A program made the position numbers and the translations under genes. The notes beneath the pieces were generated by a model. The model had not been told where the DNA came from. It worked only from the letters and a program-made list of their open reading frames with translations, and did not search any database. From the NCBI GenBank assembly GCA_016748015.1, contig JAAOMT010000659.1, positions 375,222 to 439,221 on the forward strand: DNA of 64,000 bases, in the 5' to 3' direction. Numbering within the stretch: the first letter of the stretch is position 1; each line of letters starts with the position of its first letter. This document shows positions 36,366 through 48,000 of this stretch, one piece after another. Source of the DNA: Geosiphon pyriformis. Taxonomy: Eukaryota; Glomeromycota; Glomeromycetes; Archaeosporales; Geosiphonaceae.

Positions 36366-36820
36366 ATTGTACTGTTCTTATAGTTTTAGATATTAAGCAA
36401 GACTTTATATCTGTAATCATATTTTCACCTGCAAAAAAGACATGTTTAGAAGCAATTGATGATTTTTGAATTGCCAAATAATTACAAATTATATATACAA
36501 GACAAGAAAATTGTATTTAATATGTCTAAATATCGAATTATTAATAAAATATTAATTTAGATAAATATTTTTTGTAATATATCTTCTATCATACTATTAT
36601 ATTTATTTTTTATTGGCCATCTTTTTAGAAATATAATGATTAATTTCGTTAAGTTTATTGCATTACCACTTTCATTAGTAAAAAATAATAATAAAATGAC
36701 CACTTTATATATTACATAATTAATAGACTTTTTAAGAAAAAAAAAACAGATATATATATATGGTTTAAAAAACACAAAAAGCCATTCAGATAAATAATTA
36801 GAATAATTAAAGAGCAATTC
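36366..36820 (-). pseudogene. hAT-type transposase relic (C-terminal dimerisation domain)
   Basis: On the minus strand, about 36490-36366 reads NYLAIQKSSIASKHVFFAG then ENMITDIKSCLISKTIR and stops at VQCF. This is the YLAIPATSxxSERxFSxAG-type signature of the hAT family C-terminal dimerisation domain. Upstream (36817-36557) an 86-codon open frame may be part of the same protein but is not diagnostic. DNA cut-and-paste transposases of this family usually have about 600 residues; only the end can be read here. Confidence 0.6.
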
Positions 36821-39559
36821 AAATGTTTTTTTTTTTTCTAAAAAATATTGTTAACTTATAGTATTAAAGCTTAAAAACAAAATTCATAAACTTTACCCAA
36901 TTTAAAAACACATTGCTAAAATATTTCAATAATTTAAATATTATAATATAGCTTTAAAACAAATTTAATATTATTAAACAAAGTACAAATAAAACTATTA
37001 CACAATATCTTGCTTAATTTAACAAAATTTGTTATTAAATTAAAGCCATAAAAACAAAATATTATACTAATTCTTAAATTTTAAATAAATTTATTAAAAA
37101 ATTAAAAAAAAATATTCTAAAAAAAGTATGTTTTGCTTACTTTAATTTTTTATTAAAAACTGTTACAAATATCAGAGTTTTCAAATTAGCTAAAAAAAAG
37201 CTAATTATAGTCAAATAATTAACAAAATATTAGAAAAAAACAAAACAAAAACTTAAAAAAAAGTAACTTAATTAAAAAAAAATCTTTTAAAAAATAAAAA
37301 ATTATTTTATTTTAGATTTAAAAAATAATAATACATATTAACTATTCCAAAAACATAACTAAAAATTCAGCAACCAAAATAATTATTTATTATATTAGAA
37401 CTTTAAAACAAAAACATGTATCTACTATTTTTATAAATGCATAAAATAATTAATTAATTAATATTAATACAAATAATACACAAAACATGCAAAAATAATT
37501 ATTATATATTATTCTAAATATTCAGAAATCAATATGTGCCAATACTATATTAATATTTAACTACATTTTAAAATCAAAAAACTTATTAGCAATAATTCAT
37601 AATAATTAATTTAAATTGATATTTTAAGTTCTAAAATCAGTTTATGTAAAATTAAAACACATTAGTTTAAAAAAATTCAAACTACATAAAAACCAGTTAG
37701 CAAATTAATTTAAACTACTAAAATTATTAACAAAATTATTTTAATATATTAAAAAACTTAAATCTTAAAAACAATAATTGTAAAAACAGAAACAAAACTA
37801 AAAATTAGTCTAAAAATCAAATTTTAAGCCACATTATACTATTAGCAGTTATTATTAAAGACAATAATCTTATAACTGTTTTTTTTGAATTAAAACTATA
37901 TTTAATAAAGCAATATTAGACAAAAAATGTTTAATTACTATTATGTATATAAAAATAACAATAAATAATATCTTAATTATACTTATTTTAAATAATAAAT
38001 TTGTTAAAAGTATTATAATACTTTAACTAGTAAACCAATTAAGTTTCAAAATTAATTATGTTACAATATTTCAAATTATAATAGCTAATAAAAATACTAA
38101 GCTATCATATAATAAAATTGTTATTTCTATAAAAGTATTAATAATAAATACTACACAATATTAAACATTAATAAAAAATAACTGGTTAATAAAAACCAAT
38201 ATTATATTAAACTAAACTATTTAAAAACTTTTTATTAATTATAATAACTATTATATTAAAATTTTAATTATATGTAACTATTTCCAAAAACTTAATATTA
38301 ATTAAAGACCTATTTTTGAATTTAAGAAAAATACAATCTTACTAGTTATTAAAACTTATTGGTTTTTATAAACTAACAACCAAAAAACAGAATTACTAGT
38401 TATATTAACTTTGACAAATAAAAAAAATTTAAATAAAACCAAATAAGTTCACAAAAAAACTGTTATTAACATAAATTAAAGTTAAAATATTTAGTTTACA
38501 ATAAAAAACTTTTGTTTATAACTATATACAATATACTAAATAAAAACCAAGAAATTTTATTTACTATTATTGTAATTATTTCAACAAAAAAAATATGATT
38601 ACTCAGAAAAACATAATAAATAGAACAAAAAACTATGTCTTACTTATAAAAATTATTGTCAAAAAAATATAGCTAAAGCAGTATTTAATAAAACATTAAA
38701 AAAATTATAATACTATCTACATAATAAAAACAAATTATATAACATAATATAAACTAAAATAAAAGAAAAAACTATCAAAGAAATATAATGTTAAAAATTT
38801 TTTATATTTTTTTTGGTATTCTTAAAATTTTTGTAATTTTTAATATTATATTATTTTGTTAATTTTAATATATAATTGGTCAATATATACTATATTAATT
38901 TTTTTTTAATTTTTTTTATAAATAACAATAGTTTAATATTATATAATAAAATTTAAATTTATCAAAATAATTATAGTTAATTATTTTTAAAATATATTTA
39001 ATATGTTTAGCTTTTTTTATTTGTTAATTATATTTTTGGATTTTTTTATTAATAAAAACTATTATTAATTATAAATTATTTAATATTATAAGATAATAAT
39101 AAAATTTATTATATATATAATTTAAAATGAGTTTTTTTTTACTTTTTTAAAAATAAATAAAACATATTAGCAAATTTAATTATATACTTCTTTTTTTATT
39201 AAAACATTAATTTAATTATATTTTTTTAATAATAATTATTTACAAATAAAATAAAAAGTGTTGTTCTATTTTTTACTTTGTTTTAAGTATTTAAATTATT
39301 TATTATAACAGATTTTACAATAATAATAAATATAATTTTTATAATTTTTTTAAAATACAAACAAATTTTATAAATATAAGTTTTTTACAATAATTTTTTT
39401 ATTTAAATTAAACATAAAATAATTTTTTTTAATAATTGCTTTAAATAAAAAATATTTTATTTGTTAATTGATTTTTTTTTTAATATTAAAATTTTTTTCA
39501 AATTATTTATTAAATGTATTATAAATAATATATATATTTTTTTCTTTTTTATTTTTATA
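36821..39559. other. AT-rich block, unresolved transposon relics
   Basis: No open frame. Around 38150-38700 the plus strand gives residual coding-like peptides (for example LLVFIN, SSQKNCY) interrupted by many stops, probably an old element I cannot classify. It could also include the rest of the hAT transposase on the minus strand. Confidence 0.4.
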
Positions 39560-42500
39560 ATTACAATTAGTACAAAGAGTAAAAAAGTTTCAAATATTAT
39601 TTTTCCTATAGTAATTAATAAAGTTTTAATAAAAAAAGATTTTCTATTGTTAAAACAGCTAAATAAAACATCTTAGCAATATTTTTTTAAATATTAGTAG
39701 TAAAAAACTGTTTTTGGCAGTGTTATTTAAGTAAAAAATTAATCAAAAACTCATTAAAAAAAACACAAAAACTATGTAACAATATAAAAAAAAGTAATAA
39801 CATAAAAAATATATAATAATATATAATAATACAAAATAACTCAAGATAATATAAGATAAAACACAATAATACAAAATAATACAGAATAACTAATAATAAT
39901 ATAGAATAATTAATTATAATATAAAAAAATAAAACAATAGCTAAAATAGTAAATAATATAGTAATAACAAGCAATTGAAAGCAATTTTGTAAAATTAAAA
40001 ATTTATATAAAAATAAGTAGTTTTAGCAAATAAAAAAAACAGATCAAACAAGAATTAGTTTAATATTTTTATATTATCTTTATTCTCAAAAACTTTTTTC
40101 TCATTTTTATCTTTTAAATTCCAAATTTATTAAATAAAATATTATTGTTTAATTTATAAATCTATGATTTTAATACTTTAATTATTAAAATCTGATTAAT
40201 TGTTTTTGTTTATCTTTATTTTAAGTTAGATGCTTTTAACATAAATATTTTTAGAATTTTAATAACTTAAACCAATTACTTTTAATTATGATAATTAACA
40301 AGATACTAATTTTTATTTTTTTTATTTTTTTTTCTTATAAAATAATAACATTGAAAATTGACTGTCTGAGAATAAACTTTATAATAGCTTAATAAAAGAT
40401 AAAAGCTTTTTTTAGGTTTAGATATTAATTGTATCTTATTAACTTATCAGAAAAATAAAAAAAACAACACCAGACTTTAGTTACTGTACTTATTAACTTA
40501 AAAAGAAACACAATTATAATAATACAAGTAAAAAAAACAACATCTTTGTACTTTATAACAAAAAAACTTAATAGATAGAACTTTAGATAAAAAAATTTTC
40601 AAAAATTGATTTTATAACTTATAACCAAAATCTATTTATTTAGAAACTTTTTAGCTTCTTTTTTCTAATTACAAACATTAAAAATTACTATTATACTCTC
40701 CAATTTTACTTGTAATAATGGCTTTTAAAACATTTTTTTATTTTTGGCTGGTGGTTTTTTTTTAATTAAAGTTTTTTTTAAGAAATAAACTCAAATTAGA
40801 TTTAATATTGTTTCTACTTTTTTTAAGAGTCTAAAAGTTTTCAAAAACAAATCAGTTAACAAACTGGTCTTTTTTGTTCTTATCACTAATATTATTATTA
40901 TTATTTTGTAAATAACCAAAAAGACTAAAGAATTAAAAAAACAGCAACAGTTATTTGTATTTGTTATTATTACATTGAATTTTTTTATGATTTTAAATAA
41001 AATCTTAAATAAGATTTTTTTAATTACAACCAGTTTTTTTTCTAATATAAACAATAATAATAACAACATATTTTTTAAGATAAGTCAAAATCAACTATTA
41101 ATTGTGTTGTTAAATATAATATTTTCTAGTAAATCATTATTGATTCTAAAAATAAAACAACCTATTAAGTTATCTGATCTTAAAAATTAAACTGATTAAA
41201 TAAAAACTGAATCAATTTCTGTTTTTTTGATTTTTGGTACTGTTTTTAGTAATGCTTGGGAAATAATTTCTAATTATTAAAAATCTTCTGAATAGATAGT
41301 TTTTATTCTAATGTTTGGCTTTATTTTAAGATCAAGTTGGTCTTAATTAATTTTTTGTTTTATCTATTATTTGGCTTTGTTGAACTTAAGTTAGTTTCTA
41401 AAGACAATATTAAGTTGTTTTGTATAAATTTTGCTTTTAAGACTTCTTTGGTTATTGTTGTTAAAGTTTTTATTAATAGTTTTCTTTTTAACTATACTTA
41501 AGATTGCAAGATTTTTTGTAATAGCTTTTAATTCTTTCTTTCTTATTTTTATTGTATTTTGTAATATTTTTTTTAGTATATTTTTTAATAACATAAAAAA
41601 TACTTTTAGTATTTTTGGTGTTATTATCTTTATTAAGTTAAAGTTTGCTAGTTTATAACAATATATTATTGTTAATTTTAAGAATTCTTCTTCTGTTATT
41701 ATTGCTCTTAGTAATTAATCTGTTTAGTTAAAAAAATAATGTTTAGGTTTTTTTTTTCTCAATTAAAAAAAATTATCTTAAGAGATTTTTTTAAAACCAA
41801 ATTGGTCAATTTTTTTTTGGTTATACTGTTTTTAAAATTAATAATATAATTTCTTAAATTGATGACTATATTTATTTTATTTGTTCTTCAAATTTTTATT
41901 ATTTTTAATGTTTTACTATTGGTATTTTTAAGTCTAAAAAAGTTTAAAACTTGCTATAACAAAAACTAGTATTTTATACAAATATTAGATTTGGTAAGAA
42001 ACTTTTAATTGTTGCTGTTACTACAAATATCAAAATTTAAACCACTTGTTTATTGACTATAAGATGTTTTTTCTCTTTTTCTAAGTTGTTTTTTAAGTTA
42101 GTTGTTGGCTTTTGGTCTTTTATGTCTTTTATTATTAATAACAAATTTTATGATATAATTTTTGTTTTTCTAATTTCTTCTTTTGCTGTTTTTTAATTAT
42201 TTTTATTGTTAATTTTGCTATTAAGTTTAAGTTAAACTTCTTAAAATTTTAAATCTTAAGCTTGATTACTTTATAAAGCCTATAATTAAACTTATTGGTT
42301 TTTAGTTGTTTTAATAATTTTTTTTGTGTTTAAGAATATGCTCAAAAGTCACAAAATTAAGAAAAATTTGCTTACTATATTTAATGTTTTTTAAAGTTTT
42401 GCTTCAATTTTAAAGCTAAAATTGAATTTAATAACATAAATAATAATAATTTAATTATTGTCAAAACATATTTTTTAAGTAAAAAAACATGTAACTATAT

Positions 42501-42800
42501 GATTGCTTTGTAATAAATGTGTAGTCTTAAAATTAAGAATAGTATTAAGAAAACTAAATTGTTTTTAAGTAAGTTTATTTTTGTTTTTAAAAATTTAAAT
42601 AATATTATTAAGAGATTTAGTAAATAAAATTTACTTCTGGTTCTTTTTAGTTTAGCTTAATTAGTACTTTAATTAACTTAAGTAGTTAGTTATGTGTAAA
42701 AAATACATAATTAATATTTAATTTAAGTTATTTAATTTAATATATTGTATTAAATAATTTTTAAACACATTTTGTTAAAACATTAATAAAAAAAATATGT
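39560..42800 (+). mobile_element. LINE-derived non-autonomous element, copy C (ORF1 plus 3' tail), interrupted by an LTR element
   Basis: Left part 39560-39720 matches copy A from about 3850 (gtaaaaaag..., taataaagttttaa, ...aaaaaactg). After an insertion (39721 to about 40720) the match resumes at about 40760 and can be followed through the ORF1 fragment 41431-41658 (LTILKIARFFVIAFNSFF), a zinc-knuckle region at about 42000-42060 where NLNHLFIDYK keeps the His, and on to the tail 42690-42800. No EN or RT sequence occurs. Many stops. Confidence 0.6.
39721..40311 (+). mobile_element. LTR-like element with part of an internal region (to about 40700)
   Basis: Starts TGTTATTTAAG directly after host sequence ggcag and ends aagatactaa at 40311; matches the inverted copy at 33337-33852. 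To its right, about 40312-40600 resembles 57500-57790 next to another LTR, so an internal leader region is probably present. The second LTR is missing. Non-coding and decayed. Confidence 0.55.
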
Positions 42801-43135
42801 ATTATTTTTAATAAAAAATTTTTAATTTTTGGATTTCTTAATTTAAGTTTATATTAGTTTTAAAAAGTTAATTATTTTCTATAATAGCTTAATATTAAAG
42901 TGTATTTATAACTAAAATTCTAATTAAAATAGTTATTTTTTTTAATTATAAAGAAAAAATTATTAATATATTATTAACTAAAAAAAAAAAAACTTCTTTC
43001 TCTCTTATTTCCAAAAAACCCCAAAAAGCTATTTTTTAAAAAAAAAGTTTTTATTTTTTCTTGCTATCTCTTGTAAACATTTCTTAATCAGCTAATCCTT
43101 TTGTGGTAAACCTGGCTGCTGCTTCAAGTAGTGCT

Positions 43136-44987
43136 ATGTCTAAAAAGAAGGCGTCCATAGGGGTTCTTCATAGTCTTATTGGAGGTTCTTTCTTCCAAAA
43201 AAAAAAGGTTTCTGTTGGTAATGTCAAGCATTCTGAAGATGAAAAAAATATCTTTTTGGTCAAACCTGGTCCTAGTTATGATGTGTATTCAGATATGGAC
43301 AGTGTATTTGGTAATAGTGAGGACAATAATATTTCTGTTTCTTTTGGTGTTGGCAATAGTTTTTTTCTTAATTTAGTGACAAACACTCCTAAAGCAAAAA
43401 AATTAGCCACCAACCTAGTCTGTGGCTTTCTTCTTGGCTCAATTGATTATAACATGAATGAAGATAATGGACCTCTCCCTCCTTCTCTTAATATCTCTCT
43501 TAAAAAGAAATGAATTGACCCGAAAATTGTCAAATCTTAAGTTAAAATGTCTGTCAAAAAGTTTTTTGTCCTTGACATCAATCTTAGTGCAATAGAAGAG
43601 AAATTAGTAATGGCAAAGACTTAGTTCATCAGAAAAATTTTTTCATTAGTCAATGGTTTTGGAGAGGCCACTACTCCCTCAAAATTTGAAGAGATCATTT
43701 AATCAACGTTTACTTTGGAAAAAAGCATGGAAATGGCTGCTTCATTGGTCAAAGTGAAAGAGATTATTGTAAACAGTGATCTCAAAAAACAAGGAATTCG
43801 TTTAAATTAGGCTGTAGTAATCAAAGAAATTTCTATAAATATGCCAAAGGAAATGATCATTACTGCAGTATCTGAATTTGGTAATATTAAGTCAATCAAA
43901 ATTCAGCTAATTGGAATGTGGCAGAAGGCTGTAGTAAAATTTGCTGAATTGAAACAGGCAAAACAATTGGCATCAAGATGGTCATTCTTCATTGAGAAGG
44001 ACTTAGTACATATGACTATGACTGTGAGAGATCAGGATACTTAGATGTTTAGGGATTGCTTTAGAGTGCTTTTATTTACTTTGCTGGTGAGAACAACTGC
44101 ACATAATCTTGGTACTTTTTTGAAAGAGATTAGGGGAAAAACTTGTGTAATCAATTGTTATCTGGAGACTGGCAACCGAACTTGCTGCACCATTGTTGGT
44201 TTTGAATCTGAAAATAAGCTTGAATCTAATTTTTGGTGGTGTGAAACTTTCTTAGACTAGATTGGACTTGGTTTGGTGTGAAAGGTGTAAGAAGTTTAGA
44301 CACTTAGCTTTGAAATGTGATGCTTCTGACATTCTGGTTTTTGCTAGTCCTAAAAAAAGCTTTAAAAAAAATGCTTCTGATGTGTATTATCTTTAATTGG
44401 CAAGATTGTATAAAAAGAAAAGTGTTCTGATTTCTTATCTTGCTGCCTTTGGCGGCAAAACTTGGGCCCAGGTGGTCTCATTCACTGGTTCTTTTGGTGG
44501 TTTTTATTTTAGTTTTGGTTCTGGTTCTGGTCTCTCTTTTTTTGGCACCTCAGATTTGAACAGTAATTCCCCTCTTGCTTTAGTTAACAACTCTTTCTTA
44601 AATTTCCATCTGGTCTCTTTAGAATGCTCCTTGGAGCTCTTGGCAGATCAGATGTCTGGTATATTGAAAAAATTAAGTTGCATAGAAATGGTACCAATGG
44701 CACTTCCTTCTGGTGTGCCTTTTTTGGCTACTTCTATCCCTTTGGTGTCACATTTGAATGTGGATATGGCTTTGAATAATGTGAAGTTGGCATCTGTTTC
44801 TCCTCTTTCAGCTATTGATGATGTGGTCCATAACTCTAGCTCGAGTTTTTCAAAGGTTTTGATCTTTAAGGTGGGCAAATTAGAATCAAAAATGGTAGCT
44901 TTTAAGATCTTAATCAGTTTAGTATTAGAAAAATTGGATCATCTGTGTTCTGGTTCAGGTTCTTCAGCTCTTCTTTCATCTCAATAA
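43136..44987 (+). pseudogene. LINE ORF1 (RNA-binding, CCHC zinc knuckle), disrupted
   Basis: The first ATG gives MSKKKASIGVLHSLIGG. The frame then reads VKPGPSYDVYSDMDSVFG and IDYNMNEDNGPLPPSLNISL, stops at 43511-43513, and continues in the same or neighbouring frames: SFTLEK/STFTLEKSMEMAASL, an RRM-like repeat EMIITAVSEFGNIKSIKIQL followed by KAVVKFAELKQAKQL (about 43841-44040), a second RRM-like segment (GKTCVINCYLETGNRTC), the zinc knuckle, and a C-terminal open part 44397-44987 ending SGSGSSALLSSQ. Stops fall at TAG/TAA/TGA codons one transition from Gln, Trp or Arg. It would coat element RNA in an active copy. Confidence 0.85.
44277..44318 (+). other. CCHC zinc knuckle of LINE ORF1
   Basis: Reads CERCKKFRHLALKC, spacing C-x2-C-x4-H-x4-C, intact here. 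The same position in the older copies is eroded to Tyr codons. Confidence 0.9.
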
Positions 44988-45010
44988 GTGGTTTGGTGTG
45001 GAAAGTGGCT

Positions 45011-48000
45011 ATGTGTAATGTCAGAGGCATGAACAATCCTACCAAACAGAAAGATATTATTTGCTAGCACAAAAATATGGGCAATGTGATTTCTGTGGTT
45101 ACTGAAACAAAGTTAAAAAGCAAAGTCTATCCTTGGATAATGAATAAATTTAATGGTGTTTGAATGTTTACCTCTGGTTTAAAGTCTGGTTATTTGGGTT
45201 TAGACATCACCATAATTATGAATGTTTCTCTAGCAAAGCATGTGTATAAAGTTTTTGAGGTGTCTGGTCGACTCATTTCTGTAAAGCTGCTCTTTAAGAA
45301 CAAGTTTTTAGTGATGGTTTTGGGCTTGTATGTAGGTGCTACTTTGAAGAAGAAGCTGACTTACTTATATGTCATCAATTTGATGGTGGCTGAGACTTTA
45401 AATGACAGTACATTTGTTGTTCTTGGTGGTAACTTTAATAAAAATAATTCTGGTCACAGTGTGAGCTTCAAGAAGTGTTTGGATCTGGATTTGCTTGATT
45501 TTTTACATAGTTTTTTTTTGTACAGACTTCCCACATGGTCCAATTGAGAGGTGTTAAGAAGTGTATAGACTTTATTTTAGTTAGTAATGGTCTTCATAGT
45601 TTTTTTTTAACCAAAAAGTTTATTGTCTGGATGAATTTTTTGATTCTGATTACTTGGTCATTTCAGTGGACATTGGTTTAGAAGGCCTTCTTAATTCTTA
45701 GCTTATTTTGATATACAAACAGACCACAAAAGAAAAATGGAGATACAAAGTTAGTGATATTAGTGGTGAGATTTGAAAAAAGTTTGGAGATGCATTGTTG
45801 GTTGCTGTTTCAAAGACCGCTGATGATTTTGAATACCACAAAGCTAAAAGTGATATCAATAGAATGTGAACATTGCTCTGTTGGGTGGTATGCTCTGCAG
45901 TAGAAGTTACTCTCATAAAAACATGGTCTAGAGATGGCAGGTTGGTCAAAACTGCTGTATTTTTTAGATTTCACAAGTTAAAACTTTTGGTGGCAAAAAT
46001 TTTGAGTGCGTATAAGTCAGAAAATTTGGAAAGATTTTAGGCTTTAGTTAATAAATAAGTTGACTTGGACTTTGATCAAGCTGTAAAGTTTAAGAGCTTT
46101 TTGGATGATGGTCATGGCAAAATGTTGGTTGAACAATTACTGGCTCATTTTAGAAAATTGTATAGATCTCACAAGTTTTTGGACTCCAAAACTACTGAGG
46201 ATTTATGGATCTGATTGGCTATTACTAAGCACATAGAAGCTTTTGCAAACAACAAAGGTCAAATAATCAAGAGTGTATTGGAAAAGTTTTTCAGAAAAGT
46301 TATGTTAGATTACCTGATTGATAATAGAGATTTGGTTTTAGAGCCTGATTTGGTCAAGAACAAAGTAGATTCAATTATAAAGAATTGGACTAGAAAACAC
46401 ACAGTCAAATCTTCTGTTTCTTCTCATTGGCAAGGACAATTTTCTCTCCTCAATTATGTCAATAATGGTGCATTCTCTGGCATGATAAAGCAAATTGATT
46501 TTAATGAGTTTTTGTCAGTGGTCAAGAATCTTCCTGATGGCAAAGCTGCTGGTTTGTTTGGTATCTCTAATAAAATATGGAAACATTGTGATGAGTTTGT
46601 TCTGGTTCTTCTATTGCATCTGCTCAACTTGTGTTTGATATGTGAATCTGTTTCAGATGCCTGAAAAAAAGCTTGGGTATCCATGATTCCAAAACCTTAT
46701 GAGTAAAAAAGAGTCCTAACAAACACCAGACCTATTGCTCTTATTGAGACTTCTAGAAAAATTTTCTCAAAGATTCTGTCTGATCATATTTCGAGAGTTT
46801 GCAGTACACATAATGTTCTGCGTGGAGACAACTTTTCAGTATTAAAAGGCACTTCTATTCAGTCCCCTATCTTTGTTATAGAGTTTGTTGTGGAAGATGC
46901 TTTGAAAAAGGGCAGAGAACTCTGGCTGGTACTTCAGAACATGCGCAAAGCTTATGATTCAGTAGGCTGGTTACATTTGAAAAGTAGTTTGGAGAGAATC
47001 AAAATGTGTAAAAAGTTTGTCAAATTTTTTGGTAGTATTCACAATGGTCACACAAATAGGGTTATGATAGACTTTGGTTTGTTCAAGAATTATAAAGTTC
47101 ATGATGGTCTGGACTAGTGAAAGATTTTTTCTCCTCTTCTATGAAGAATTTTTTATGATTCTCTGTTGTGCGAGATGAAGAAGCATGAGTTGTTTTTCAG
47201 ATATTGGGTTGATTCTAAATTCATGGCCAGAACAGGCAGAATTGAGTCAAATGCTGGTCTGACTTCTTATTTGGCTGCTGGTGTCTTTGTAAATGATACA
47301 ATTTGAATTGGCAATTGTTGTACAGTAACACAAAACATTTTAAATATTGCTAGTAAGTTTTTTAAATTGATGGATATATTGATTAACAAGGAGAAGACAG
47401 TTGCCATTCCTATCAACCCAAGAACCAGCAATATCTCCTTGGAAGTAAGCAGGTCTCCAATTTCAATCACAAAGGCTGGTAAAATTCATTAGTATTTGGG
47501 TATTTTTCTGTTGACTAAAGGTCTTTCTGGTCCAAGTTTGAAGAAGGCAAATTCAGATGTCAAGTTTTTCTCATCCATGGTTCTGCACAAAGCTATTATG
47601 GACAAGCAGTTCTCTTATTAAGTATCAACTGTTTTATAGCCCATAGTAGAATATAGAACTCAATTTAGCTTTGTCAATAAAGGCATGTGTAAGAAATGAG
47701 ACCGTATAATTAGGAAAAGGTTGAAGTCTAAGGCCAGTTTGCTTAGAGATTTTCCTAATGAGGTGGTGCATCATCCTTCTTTGTACAATTTGAAGCTCTT
47801 TGAACAAGTTCAGACAGAGGCAAAAGTCTCATCAGTATTACAGTTTGCTAATGATAGAGGGTTAATGAATCAACTATTTGGGCATAAGTCAATGAATTTG
47901 CAGGTTTTGGGCTGGGTGCTTCAAAACTCTTTTCAATTTCCTATTAAGTTAATGGTCAATTCGATGAACAATTTTCTGGCTGGTGTTACTAAAATTTTTT

